DNA of 64,000 bases from Lawsonibacter faecis (GTDB lineage: Bacteria; Bacillota; Clostridia; Oscillospirales; Oscillospiraceae). Position numbers and translations under genes: made by a program. Location of the stretch: NCBI RefSeq assembly GCF_014287675.1, contig NZ_JACOPQ010000001.1:1-64000 (forward strand). Reading direction: 5' to 3'. This document shows positions 8,434 through 16,009 of the stretch, piece by piece (positions within the stretch are counted from its first letter, which is position 1; every line of letters starts with the position of its first letter). The notes under the pieces were generated by a model. The model saw only the letters and a list, made by a program, of their open reading frames with translations, did no database searches and was not told the DNA's origin.

Positions 8434-10201
8434 TCCCCGCACCTACCTTCCACGCAGCGCTGCGGCTGTATTCGTCCCACAGGCGGGCGTAAAGGCCGCC
8501 CTGCTCCACCAGCTCTTGGTGTTTTCCGCTGGCATCGATCTTACCGTCCTTTACCACAAAAATGCGGTCTGCGTCGGTGACGGTGGACAGGCGGTGGGCG
8601 ATCATAATGACGGTTTTCCCTTTGGACAGGGCGGTGAAGGCCGCCTGCACACGGGTTTCGTTGTCTGGATCGGCAAAGGCGGTGGCCTCGTCCAAAATCA
8701 GGATAGGGGCATTTTTCAGCATGACCCGCGCGATGGCGATGCGCTGCTGCTCCCCTCCGGAGAGGTAGACGCCGTCCGTACCAATCACCGTATCCATGCC
8801 CTGGGGCAGTCCTTCCAGAATGTCGCCGCACTGGGCAAAGCGGAGGGCCTGCTCCACCTCGTCCCGGGTGGCGGTGGGCTTTGCCATGCGGACGTTTTCA
8901 AAAATGCTGGTTTTGAGCAGCTTGGCATCCTGAAAGACAAAGGAAACGGTCTCCATACGCTCCGCCTTGGCGATTTCCCGCACATCCACGCCGCCGATGG
9001 ACACTGTCCCCTCCATCGCATCCCAAAAGCGGGCAACGACGGAGGCCAGCGTGGTTTTGCCTCCGCCGGATGGTCCCACAAGGGCGATGTGCTCGCCGGG
9101 CCGGATGGAGAGGCTCACGCCGTCCAGCGCATTTTCCGCTCCGCCGGGGTAACGGAAGCTGACGCCGTTCAGCACGATGGAATTGTCTTTGGGATGCCGG
9201 GGGGCGGCCGGTTCGGGCAGAGGCTTCAGCGCCAGCACGCCGTCGATGCGCTCCATTGCGTCGGCTACGATCATTTTATTTTCGCTGGAGAACATGATCT
9301 TGGTCAGGGTGACGCTGATGATCGGGGTGATAATAATATAAAACAGCAGATTCAGCAGCAGCTCATCCGTCACGCCCCCAGCCGACAAGACCAGCCCCGC
9401 CGCGATCAGCACGGCGAACACGGCGTTGATGGCGGCGGTGTAAAACACCATCGGCAGGCGCATGTCCTTGGTATAGGCGATGACCCAGGTCTCATAATTG
9501 TCGATGGCGGCCTTGAAGCGCTTAAAGGAAAAGACCGACTGACCGAAGGTCTTGACCACTGGAATGCCCCGCACATACTCCACCGCCTCGTTGGACATTT
9601 GCTCCAGGGCGTTCTGGTACTCCTTCATTTTGTCCTGCATCCGTTTTCCGGTGAGGGAGGCCATGATGGCGAAGGCGATGACCACAGGAATGAGCGACAG
9701 GAGCCCCAACCGCCAGTCAAAGACCAGCAGCAGCGCCAGCAGACCCAGCGGGGTCACGTAAGCGCCGCACATATCCGGCAGCTGGTGGGCCAGATAGGTT
9801 TCCGTTGCGGCGCTGGATTCGTCTACGATCTTGCGCAGCTTGCCGCTGCCGATAGAATCCATAAAGCCCATGGGCAGGGTGACGATATGGTGCATGGCGG
9901 TGGAGCGGATATTGGCCTGTACCCGGAAGGCCGCAATGTGGGAACACATCAGCGCGGCGATGTAGACCAGCATGGACCCGACGGCCAGCCCCACGGCCAG
10001 CCAGCCGTTGTGGGCCAGGTCCACCGCCTTTTCAAACTGGGGCTGCACCGCAAGCACCTCTTGAATAATGCGCCAGATACACACGAAGGGCGCTAAGGCC
10101 AGCAGGGCGCTGACGGCCGACAAGACCCAGGATGCGATGGTCAGGACCTTGAACGATCCCGCATAGTCCAATAGTTTGGACAGATCTGATTGCTTTTTCA
10201 A
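8426..10201 (-). CDS. ABC half-transporter (permease fused to ATPase), first of a pair
   Basis: A 591-residue partner of the downstream half-transporter. The membrane domain occupies about residues 1-320. The ATPase has Walker A GPSGGGKTT, signature YLSGGEQQR, Walker B LILDEATAFAD and the switch histidine in IMIAHRLS. The start is a TTG that overlaps the preceding TGA, with AGGAGG about 11 nt upstream. The Walker B tail DEATAFAD departs from the usual DEATSALD but keeps the catalytic glutamate. It probably forms a heterodimer with the next gene. The chain of overlaps runs from the ECF genes, so all five genes are likely one transcript. Confidence 0.85.
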   Translation of the reverse strand: MKKQSDLSKLLDYAGSFKVLTIASWVLSAVSALLALAPFVCIWRIIQEVLAVQPQFEKAVDLAHNGWLAVGLAVGSMLVYIAALMCSHIAAFRVQANIRSTAMHHIVTLPMGFMDSIGSGKLRKIVDESSAATETYLAHQLPDMCGAYVTPLGLLALLLVFDWRLGLLSLIPVVIAFAIMASLTGKRMQDKMKEYQNALEQMSNEAVEYVRGIPVVKTFGQSVFSFKRFKAAIDNYETWVIAYTKDMRLPMVFYTAAINAVFAVLIAAGLVLSAGGVTDELLLNLLFYIIITPIISVTLTKIMFSSENKMIVADAMERIDGVLALKPLPEPAAPRHPKDNSIVLNGVSFRYPGGAENALDGVSLSIRPGEHIALVGPSGGGKTTLASVVARFWDAMEGTVSIGGVDVREIAKAERMETVSFVFQDAKLLKTSIFENVRMAKPTATRDEVEQALRFAQCGDILEGLPQGMDTVIGTDGVYLSGGEQQRIAIARVMLKNAPILILDEATAFADPDNETRVQAAFTALSKGKTVIMIAHRLSTVTDADRIFVVKDGKIDASGKHQELVEQGGLYARLWDEYSRSAAWKVGAGNA

Positions 10202-11682
10202 TGGGCCGGTTCCTCCTGTAACGAATTTTTGTTTGCCTCCGAATAAAAAAAGGCGCGAAACTTGCCGATGTTTTCTTCCGTCAGCGGATAGAGATCCAGG
10301 ACCTTCCCATGCTCCAGATGGAGTATGTGGGTGCAGCAGCGGGCAATCAGCTCCGGGTCGTGGGTGATGATCAGCGTGGTTTCCCTCCCCCGGAGGGAGA
10401 CGAGGCGCTGCGCAACCTGTTCCATGTGGCGGAAATCGAGGCCGCTGGTCGGCTCGTCAAAGAACAAAATCTTTTTTCCCGCCAGCAGGGCCGAGGCGAT
10501 GGCCGTTCGCTGCTTCTGCCCTCCGGAGAGGGACATGGGATGACGCGCCGCAAGCCCGGAAAGATCCAGCTCTTCCAGTACGGAGGACGCCGCCCCCGGG
10601 GCTTCCGCCTCTATGCCAAGCCGCACCTCCTCCTCCACAGTTTCGCAGAAGAGCTGATGGTTCACGTCCTGCATGACCATGTAGCATATTTTCAAAAGCT
10701 GCCGTCGTTTGATCTCTGTGCCGTTTATTCTGACCGTGCCCTTAAAACGCCGCTCCAATCCGCACATACAGCGGGAAAATGTGGACTTCCCCGCGCCGTT
10801 ATGACCGATCACGGCAATCGCCGCCCCCGCCGGCAGAGAGAGGGCCGGGATATCCAGCGCCATCTGACTGCCATAGGATAAGAAAAAATCCCTCAGCTCT
10901 ATGGTATCGCAAACAGGCTGGCAGGCCGGAAGCGCCACCTGTGTCGGCGTCAGACCGCGCAATCCGAGCCGGGCCAGCCGCTCGGGAGGGAAGTGAAGCA
11001 GGGTTTCCATGGAAATGTCCAATTCCACCTGGCCCTCCCGGAAATAAACTGCCCGGTCGCAGATGCCCCGGAGCCAAGAGAGCCTGTGCTCCGCAATCAC
11101 GATGGTTTTTCCTTTGGCTTTCCACCGGCGCAGCGTCTGCCTCAAATCCTCGATCGCCTCTACGTCCAGATTAGAGGTGGGCTCGTCCAGAACAAATAGT
11201 TCAGGCTCCATAGCTGAAATCCCGGCGCAGGCCACCTTTTGTTTTTCTCCGCCGGAGAGATTGAAAATACTGCGGCCCAACAGAGCCTCCATGCGAAATT
11301 CCTTTGCCGCCTGAGCGATACGGGTGCGAACGACCGCTTCCGGAAGCCCCAGGTTTTCGCAGCCAAAAGCCAACTCACTGGTGGTATCCACACAAAAAAA
11401 CTGGCTGCGCGGATTTTGAAAGACACTGCCCACATGGCGGGCCGTTTCAAAAAGCTCCGTCTGGGAGACCTCCACGCCGTCCACCAACACCTGCCCGGTC
11501 AAGGTTCCCTCGTAGTAGTGTGGAATCAGGCCGTTGAGCAGTCGGGTAAGGGTAGTCTTTCCGCAGCCGGACTCCCCACACAGCAACAGGCACTGTCCTC
11601 GCGGAATGCTAAGGGACAGGTTCGACAGCGTCCCGTTCTCGCCATTTTCGTACCGAAAACTGACCTCTTTCAGTTCAACCAT
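10198..11682 (-). CDS. Energy-coupling-factor ATPase with two fused ABC domains
   Basis: A 494-residue protein with two complete ABC ATPase domains in tandem, like fused EcfA1-EcfA2 (YkoD type). The first has Walker A GESGCGKTT, signature LSGGEKQK and Walker B LFVLDEPTSNLD. The second has GHNGAGKST, LSGGQKQR and ILFFDEPTSGLD. It should power the EcfT and S-component genes directly upstream (gap to EcfT 9 nt) for vitamin or metal-chelate uptake. The ATG at 11682 has GGTGAGG upstream. Its stop overlaps the TTG of the ABC half-transporter. Confidence 0.88.
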   Translation of the reverse strand: MVELKEVSFRYENGENGTLSNLSLSIPRGQCLLLCGESGCGKTTLTRLLNGLIPHYYEGTLTGQVLVDGVEVSQTELFETARHVGSVFQNPRSQFFCVDTTSELAFGCENLGLPEAVVRTRIAQAAKEFRMEALLGRSIFNLSGGEKQKVACAGISAMEPELFVLDEPTSNLDVEAIEDLRQTLRRWKAKGKTIVIAEHRLSWLRGICDRAVYFREGQVELDISMETLLHFPPERLARLGLRGLTPTQVALPACQPVCDTIELRDFFLSYGSQMALDIPALSLPAGAAIAVIGHNGAGKSTFSRCMCGLERRFKGTVRINGTEIKRRQLLKICYMVMQDVNHQLFCETVEEEVRLGIEAEAPGAASSVLEELDLSGLAARHPMSLSGGQKQRTAIASALLAGKKILFFDEPTSGLDFRHMEQVAQRLVSLRGRETTLIITHDPELIARCCTHILHLEHGKVLDLYPLTEENIGKFRAFFYSEANKNSLQEEPAH

Positions 11683-11691
11683 TCCGTCACC

Positions 11692-12429
11692 TCACCAGAG
11701 GCCCGCGGCACTCAGTGCCAGCGCCCCATAGGGGAGCAGGCAGAGCGCCGCAAAAATCGTGTCCTGAACATGGAAGCCGATCTCACATACGTTTGTGCGC
11801 CGCACGTTGCCGCCCAGCCCCCGGGTCAGGGCGGCGGCGGACAGCTCCTCGCCGATCTTCACCGAGCAGGTCATCAGCGGAACCATTCGATATTCCACTA
11901 TTTTCCCCGCGTGTCTGCCCCCAAGGGCGATTCCCCGCATCTTCATGGCGGCGTTGATGGACGAAAACTCATCCGCCACGGTTGGAAAAAAGCGAAACAT
12001 CACGGACAGAGGGATAATGATGATCTCACTGAGATGCAGCCGCAGCATGGCGGCGGTAAACTCGCTGACCGTCGTGGTGGATACCACGTAGGCCCCCATC
12101 ATCAAGCTGGGCAGAGAACGGGTCAGAATGCCGCGGGTTCCCAGCAGGATGAAATAGACAGGGCCGCTGAGCAACGGCCCCGCCAGACGAAAGGCCGATT
12201 CAGCCAGTATATATACGGCGGCGGCAATGAGCGCCGCTTTGTAGGCGCGGGCCGACAGCAGAAGAATCACGGGCAGCAGGCTGAGCGCATAGGGCAAAAA
12301 GCTCATCTGCCGGCTCCCGGCGCCGCCCAAAACGAAGGTCGCCATGGTGATCAGCAGCAGCAGCTTTGTGCGGGGGTCCAGCACCAGACCACGGCGCTCC
12401 ACGTCGGCTTGTAAAATCCGCCCCTGCAT
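11692..12429 (-). CDS. EcfT-type (CbiQ family) transmembrane coupling protein
   Basis: A 245-residue hydrophobic CbiQ-family protein starting MQGRILQADVERRGLVLDPR, with about five membrane segments. An Ala-Arg-Gly type coupling region appears as AALTRGLGG near the C-terminus. The ATG at 12429 is chosen because it shares the A of the preceding TGA (TGATG). The longer frame upstream only reads through the S-component gene. It couples the S component to the fused ATPase. Confidence 0.85.
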   Translation of the reverse strand: MQGRILQADVERRGLVLDPRTKLLLLITMATFVLGGAGSRQMSFLPYALSLLPVILLLSARAYKAALIAAAVYILAESAFRLAGPLLSGPVYFILLGTRGILTRSLPSLMMGAYVVSTTTVSEFTAAMLRLHLSEIIIIPLSVMFRFFPTVADEFSSINAAMKMRGIALGGRHAGKIVEYRMVPLMTCSVKIGEELSAAALTRGLGGNVRRTNVCEIGFHVQDTIFAALCLLPYGALALSAAGLW

Positions 12430-13010
12430 CAGGCAATGCCCGCCTTTACAAAATGCTTTTTCAGCAGCGCCTTGCCAGCCACGCCGCCGATCAACCCGCC
12501 TGCAAAGGCGCTTGCCAGCAGGATGGGACACATCCACATGGGCATCAGCGCGGTCATGGCGTCAATATACGCCTGACCAAACTCCTGCCGGGTGGAGAAG
12601 TATTTTTCGATGTTTATGAAAAAGGGAATGTAATTGCCCCAGACCCAAATGCTAAAGATTCCGCTGGTCAAAATCGCCTTGGCACCGCTGCGATAGCCGC
12701 CGCTTTTATAGCACAGCTCCGCCAGTCCGCCGGTAATCAGCCCCACAAGCAGCGCGTAGTATCCCATACCGGTGAGCAGCATCAAAAGACCCATGAGAAT
12801 ACTCATGATCCAAATCATGCCGAACCTTTTTACCTTGGTTAAAAACAGCATGAACGGTATGCCGCCCAAAATCGGAACCAGTATGCACATCAGCACCATC
12901 AGTATGGGGATATACCCCAGCATGGCCACCGCAAACACCACTACAAAGTAGATCGCGGTGAAGATACCGACATTGATCAGGTCTTTGCCTTTTAATTTTT
13001 CGTGTTTCAT
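12429..13010 (-). CDS. ECF transporter S component, MptS / Trep_Strep family
   Basis: A 193-residue integral membrane protein (MKHEKLKGKDLINVGIFTAI) with about five to six helices and a conserved short cytoplasmic N-terminus ahead of helix one. It resembles the MptS-type predicted S components that recur beside CbiQ, a fused ABC ATPase and paired ABC exporters in Firmicutes. The S component determines the ligand, and that ligand is unknown. GGAGGT lies 6 nt before ATG. It is the first gene of the five-gene operon. Confidence 0.85.
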   Translation of the reverse strand: MKHEKLKGKDLINVGIFTAIYFVVVFAVAMLGYIPILMVLMCILVPILGGIPFMLFLTKVKRFGMIWIMSILMGLLMLLTGMGYYALLVGLITGGLAELCYKSGGYRSGAKAILTSGIFSIWVWGNYIPFFINIEKYFSTRQEFGQAYIDAMTALMPMWMCPILLASAFAGGLIGGVAGKALLKKHFVKAGIA

Positions 13011-13047
13011 GTGTTACCTCCGTGTTTCTGCCTCGCACGTTCTTTTC

Positions 13048-13113
13048 GTTAGCTTCCGCTAACTATCAATCAAAAAGAAACGCCGTCCGGCGTGAAATTT
13101 CTTTCCTATTCTA
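13048..13113 (-). promoter_or_regulatory. Promoter -10 and GTTAG operator of the ECF operon
   Basis: Upstream of the S component (minus strand) lies a -10-like TAGAAT (13108-13113 on the plus strand as ATTCTA). Downstream of it is the perfect inverted repeat GTTAGCTTCCGCTAAC (13048-13063). A near copy sits upstream of the AraC gene at 14261. The position downstream of the -10 fits a repressor operator. The GTTAG...CTAAC half-sites resemble DtxR-type metal boxes but with wider spacing. Confidence 0.5.
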
Positions 13114-13216
13114 CGACAAAACGCGGCCCCCCTCCACTCCGTTTGGGCGGCGAAGGCTCCAAACAGGCAGCGATTTCGGAGGTAGAACCCGGTGGGACAA
13201 CCGGGTGACGCATCAT

Positions 13217-14185
13217 TCAGTCAGGAGAATTCGCACTTCCCATTCGATACTCACGCGGGGAGACGCCCAGTACATCCCGGAAGGCTTTGGCAAACTTACT
13301 GCCATTGTCATAGCCGTGATGTCCGGCAATTTCTATCACCCGCAGCTTCGTCTGGCGGAGCATCCGCGCCGCTGAGAGCATCTTTTGCTCGCGGATATAG
13401 GTGTAGACGGAAACGCCGTACACACCGCGAAAGCTGGCCTTGAGCTGCGTCTCCGACACGCCGAAATGCTCAGACAGACAGGTGATGGTGATGTGCCGAT
13501 TCATGTGCCGGAGGAGATACTCGGCCACTCGCTTGGCCAGCTGCACCTGAGAGGCTGAATAGCCCTGTGGTTTTTGGGCGTCCTGCGTAGAAAGCCCGCT
13601 CAGAAACAGCAGAAGCTCCATCACCTTTACCTTGAAATATCCCACTCGGATGCGCTCCGGCACGGTATAGAGTTCGGAAAAAATATGCTCCAGGGAGGGA
13701 GATTTTCGCAGCACAAACAAATTCCTGGAAGTGCAAAACTTTTCCGCCAGCGCCTCGGGGCGCACATCCACTCCGTCCAAAATGCAGGAGAGGCACCGTG
13801 GCGCTTGCTCTACATCCAGCATGACTGTGATACCGTGATAGTGGTTCTGTGGAAATAGCATTTCCAGCCCCACGTCGTCCTTGCCGTGAACGGAGATGTC
13901 GCCGGGGGCGAGGTAAAAGAACTGATCGCCCATTTGGCATTCTCCCCGCCCCTCCCGGCAGTGTTCGATCTCAATGACATTGCCCATGGGCCGGGATACA
14001 TCCGTGGCACAGCGCCGGGCATGGACGTCATTGTAGATGAGCCGGATGCCGGGAAAAACGGCATAGCTGGTCATGACAACTTCGCCCTCCTGATCCGACA
14101 GGCGATATATGGTGCAGTTATCCCCACGATTCATAATTTCGACTTGACTGCCATAGAGTACTTTTTCTTCCTTCGTGGCATCCAT
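13217..14185 (-). CDS. AraC family transcriptional regulator
   Basis: A 322-residue regulator with a C-terminal pair of AraC helix-turn-helix motifs. The first is ITITCLSEHFGVSETQLKAS and the second follows in LRVIEIAGHHGYDNGSKFAK, with the FRDVLGVSPREYR tail. The N-terminal domain does not resemble a simple cupin arabinose pocket and may sense the imported ligand. It reads in the same direction as the ECF operon 207 bp away. In related loci AraC proteins activate siderophore or metallophore uptake, which fits here by analogy only. Its own promoter region carries the GTTAG repeat. Confidence 0.85.
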   Translation of the reverse strand: MDATKEEKVLYGSQVEIMNRGDNCTIYRLSDQEGEVVMTSYAVFPGIRLIYNDVHARRCATDVSRPMGNVIEIEHCREGRGECQMGDQFFYLAPGDISVHGKDDVGLEMLFPQNHYHGITVMLDVEQAPRCLSCILDGVDVRPEALAEKFCTSRNLFVLRKSPSLEHIFSELYTVPERIRVGYFKVKVMELLLFLSGLSTQDAQKPQGYSASQVQLAKRVAEYLLRHMNRHITITCLSEHFGVSETQLKASFRGVYGVSVYTYIREQKMLSAARMLRQTKLRVIEIAGHHGYDNGSKFAKAFRDVLGVSPREYRMGSANSPD

Positions 14186-14260
14186 AGCCCAGCCCTCTTT
14201 TCCTCATAAATTTCCCGATACATTCTGTATTTGTTTCTCTGGTCTATCTCATTCACATTA

Positions 14261-14276
14261 GTTAGTATATGCTAAC
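14261..14276. promoter_or_regulatory. Inverted-repeat operator upstream of the AraC gene
   Basis: GTTAGTATATGCTAAC has the same outer half-sites and spacing (GTTAG, 5-6 nt, CTAAC) as the repeat at 13048-13063. Two matching sites before two related transcription units imply one shared regulator. Confidence 0.5.
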
Positions 14277-14290
14277 TTCCGAGGAAAGAA

Positions 14291-14459
14291 AAACCGCATC
14301 GTCTGCGGTTTTCCCTGGCTCCGCTTGGCAGAATGGGCATGATAGCCATATTTTATAATCGGCGGGTTCGTTTTGTCAACTGGGGATTATCGTTTGCTTG
14401 TGCTCAAGTGATAGCACCTATGTTAAGGCGGGGGAAACAGTATAAGCTGTTCCCCCGCC
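14291..14459. terminator. Two hairpins between the AraC gene and the micropeptides
   Basis: AAACCGCA (14291-14298) pairs with TGCGGTTT (14304-14311), flanked by A and T runs. A second stem, GGCGGGGGAA-(A)-CAG with CTGTTCCCCCGCC, spans 14427-14459. Both look like transcription boundaries separating the transport cargo from the mobility genes. Confidence 0.5.
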
Positions 14460-14495
14460 CCTTTGCTGCCCAATTGACTAAAATAAGCTGAGCAA

Positions 14496-14567
14496 ATGTA
14501 CAGAACAGAGAAAAACCGAGAAAGCAGAAGTTTTTTCGCTCAACCCTCTGTTTCAACGGGTAAATAA
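14496..14567 (+). CDS. Putative 23-residue micropeptide ending QPSVSTGK
   Basis: ATG at 14496 opens MYRTEKNRESRSFFAQPSVS then TGK and TAA. It is reported because a second short frame 160 bp downstream ends in nearly the same residues (FFVQPPVPTGK). The shared ending is visible in both DNA copies. There is no strong ribosome site, so translation is uncertain. It could be a leader peptide or a by-product of a DNA repeat. Confidence 0.3.
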   Translation: MYRTEKNRESRSFFAQPSVSTGK

Positions 14568-14709
14568 GTAAGGGGGGGGGTTCAGGCATCCATTTTCGTC
14601 AATCTGGCTAAACCAGACCCATCCATTATGTGCAAGAAGCAGAAAGGAGCTGGAATATGAAATTATTTTTTGTGCAACCCCCGGTTCCAACGGGTAAGTA
14701 AGTGAGGGG
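14531..14709 (+). repeat. Imperfect direct repeat of about 45 bp before the HTH_36 gene
   Basis: Copies at about 14531-14575 and 14666-14709 share TTTTTT, then CAACCC, then GTT, CAACGGGTAA and TAAGT-AGGGG. The second lies just before the HTH_36 gene, so they could be iterons or operator sites as well as coding sequence. Confidence 0.6.
14657..14701 (+). CDS. Putative 14-residue micropeptide MKLFFVQPPVPTGK
   Basis: ATG at 14657 is preceded by AGAAAGGAG with 7-nt spacing, a convincing ribosome site for so small a frame. The peptide MKLFFVQPPVPTGK ends 41 bp before the HTH_36 gene. It shares FF-x-QP-x-V-x-TGK with the frame at 14496. A leader-peptide role in controlling the next gene is an inference. 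Confidence 0.4.
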   Translation: MKLFFVQPPVPTGK

Positions 14710-14742
14710 CCTTTTCTCTGTCATTTAAAACAGGAGGTGCAC

Positions 14743-15048
14743 ATGAAGGAACCATTTGTCATGCTGTCAAAAAAGACGTTTGATTATCATCTGCCGCCCA
14801 TCCCATTCGCGGTCTACTGCTACCTGCTGTGCTGCCGCAACAAGCAGAAGGGCTGCTACCCCAGCCGGCGGACCATCTCCAAAGCCTGTGGGATCTCAGA
14901 CAGCTCCGTGGGACGGGCCATCCGGGAGTTGGAGAACGCGGGGCTGGTCCGGGTAACGCACAACTTCGGGGACGGCCGCCAGCGCAACAACTCCTACGAG
15001 CTGCTCTCTCTGGAGGCTGACACCCCACCCCCTGTCACAGAGCGATAG
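14743..15048 (+). CDS. Winged helix-turn-helix protein (HTH_36 type), likely island control or replication factor
   Basis: A 101-residue protein. The ATG at 14743 has AGGAGG 5 nt upstream, so the GTG at 14737 is rejected. It shows a typical HTH_36 fold region: MLSKKTFDYHLPPIPFAVYC, then YPSRRTISKACGISDSSVGR, AIRELENAGLVRV and a basic wing. Such proteins occur in Firmicute mobile elements and in the N-terminal part of RepA-like initiators. It probably binds island DNA. No replication domain follows. Confidence 0.75.
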   Translation: MKEPFVMLSKKTFDYHLPPIPFAVYCYLLCCRNKQKGCYPSRRTISKACGISDSSVGRAIRELENAGLVRVTHNFGDGRQRNNSYELLSLEADTPPPVTER

Positions 15049-15715
15049 GATAAAACAAAACAAATAAGGAAGGAATACTTAATACAGAGAAAAGACAAAC
15101 AGCACCGTGGAGGCACAGCGCCCCGCGCAGCCGCCCATGCGGCCCCGTGTGCCCCTTTCTGGGGCTGGGCGGCCCCGTACCCCTCCACCGGCCAAGAGCG
15201 CAACACAGGGCCTTTGTGGCGGGACTCCCGCGCATCCCAACCCGCAACCCAGCGCAGCGGTTGCGGTTGGGAGAGGAGGAGCAAGAGAGCGGTGTGAGAA
15301 ATGGCCGGAGGCCGTTTTGAACGAAGCGGACAATACTGACAAACTAAACCACGAACCAATGCAATGGTCGTGGTTTGGAGAGGAGGAGCGACGGAGTGAG
15401 CGAGCTTTCGTGCTTGCACGGAAGCGAGGGATACGCAGTCTGCAGCGAGGTGACACCCCCGGTCGAAAATGGTGCAGGATAAAGCGAGGGGGTCGCAAGC
15501 GCCCCCCTCGCGGACCACACCGCCCCGCAACGCGGGGCGGGACAAGGGCTTGCGGGGATTGGGGCGCGGGGATCATAGGTGGTCGGTTTGGCTCACTTCG
15601 GGGGTCATGGGTGGCCTGATGTCAAGATAATCGCCCTCAAACCCGCATGAAATCAGGATTCCTGAGATGCACCCCCGGGGTGCACCTCGGGGATCACACG
15701 CAAACAGGAGGATGT
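15049..15715. other. Non-coding region with several inverted repeats, candidate oriT or island origin
   Basis: No credible gene lies in these 667 bp. Long frames exist on both strands but have no protein-like composition or ribosome sites. Three stems are clear. TCCCAACC-(C)-GCAACC pairs with GGTTGCGGTTGGGA (15235-15272). AAACCACGA-(a)-CCA pairs with TGGTCGTGGTTT (15346-15376). GCGAGGGGG pairs with CCCCCTCGC (15485-15512). The block ACCCCCGGTCGAAAATGG just before the last stem looks like nick-region sequence of mobilisable elements. The role is inferred. Confidence 0.4.
15668..15684. promoter_or_regulatory. Perfect 17-bp palindrome upstream of the excisionase gene
   Basis: TGCACCCCCGGGGTGCA is fully palindromic around a central C and lies 32 bp before the excisionase ATG. 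Placement suggests an operator for the excision genes. Confidence 0.45.
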
Positions 15716-15925
15716 ATGAAAGAAGTCAAGTACAAGAGCTACGACGAGCTGCCCCTGACGCTCTCCGTGCCGGAGGTGGCCGCTGTTCTGGGCATCAGCC
15801 GGGCGGGAGCATATGAGCTGGCCCGGAGCAAGGGCTTTCCTTCTCTGTCCATAGGCTCCCGCATCATCGTTCCAAAGGACAAATTCATCGCCTGGATCGA
15901 GACGCAGTGCACCGGGGGCAAATGA
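15716..15925 (+). CDS. Excisionase-type helix-turn-helix protein
   Basis: A 69-residue MerR-like DNA-binding protein of the excisionase family. It shows LTLSVPEVAAVLGISRAGAY, ELARSKGFPSLSIGSRIIVP and KDKFIAWIE. The ATG at 15716 follows AGGAGG, so the longer upstream frame is not used. It lies 84 bp before the integrase gene on the same strand, the usual xis-int order. It should direct the integrase toward excision. Confidence 0.85.
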   Translation: MKEVKYKSYDELPLTLSVPEVAAVLGISRAGAYELARSKGFPSLSIGSRIIVPKDKFIAWIETQCTGGK

Positions 15926-16009
15926 TAACTTTTTGATAACTCTCCGCTGTTGGGGTGGCTATCGCCGCCCCCAAGTGGTATGGTGTGTTGCTGCAAAGGA
16001 GGCGATCAA

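Noticed and set aside
8516..10096. 526-codon plus-strand frame inside the ABC half-transporter
   Set aside because: His/Gly/Gln-rich translation with no domains; a shadow of the minus-strand ATPase gene.
15107..15619. 170-codon frame in the hairpin region of the island
   Set aside because: No ribosome site, no family, Arg/Pro/Gly-rich; the DNA is dominated by inverted repeats that explain it better as non-coding.
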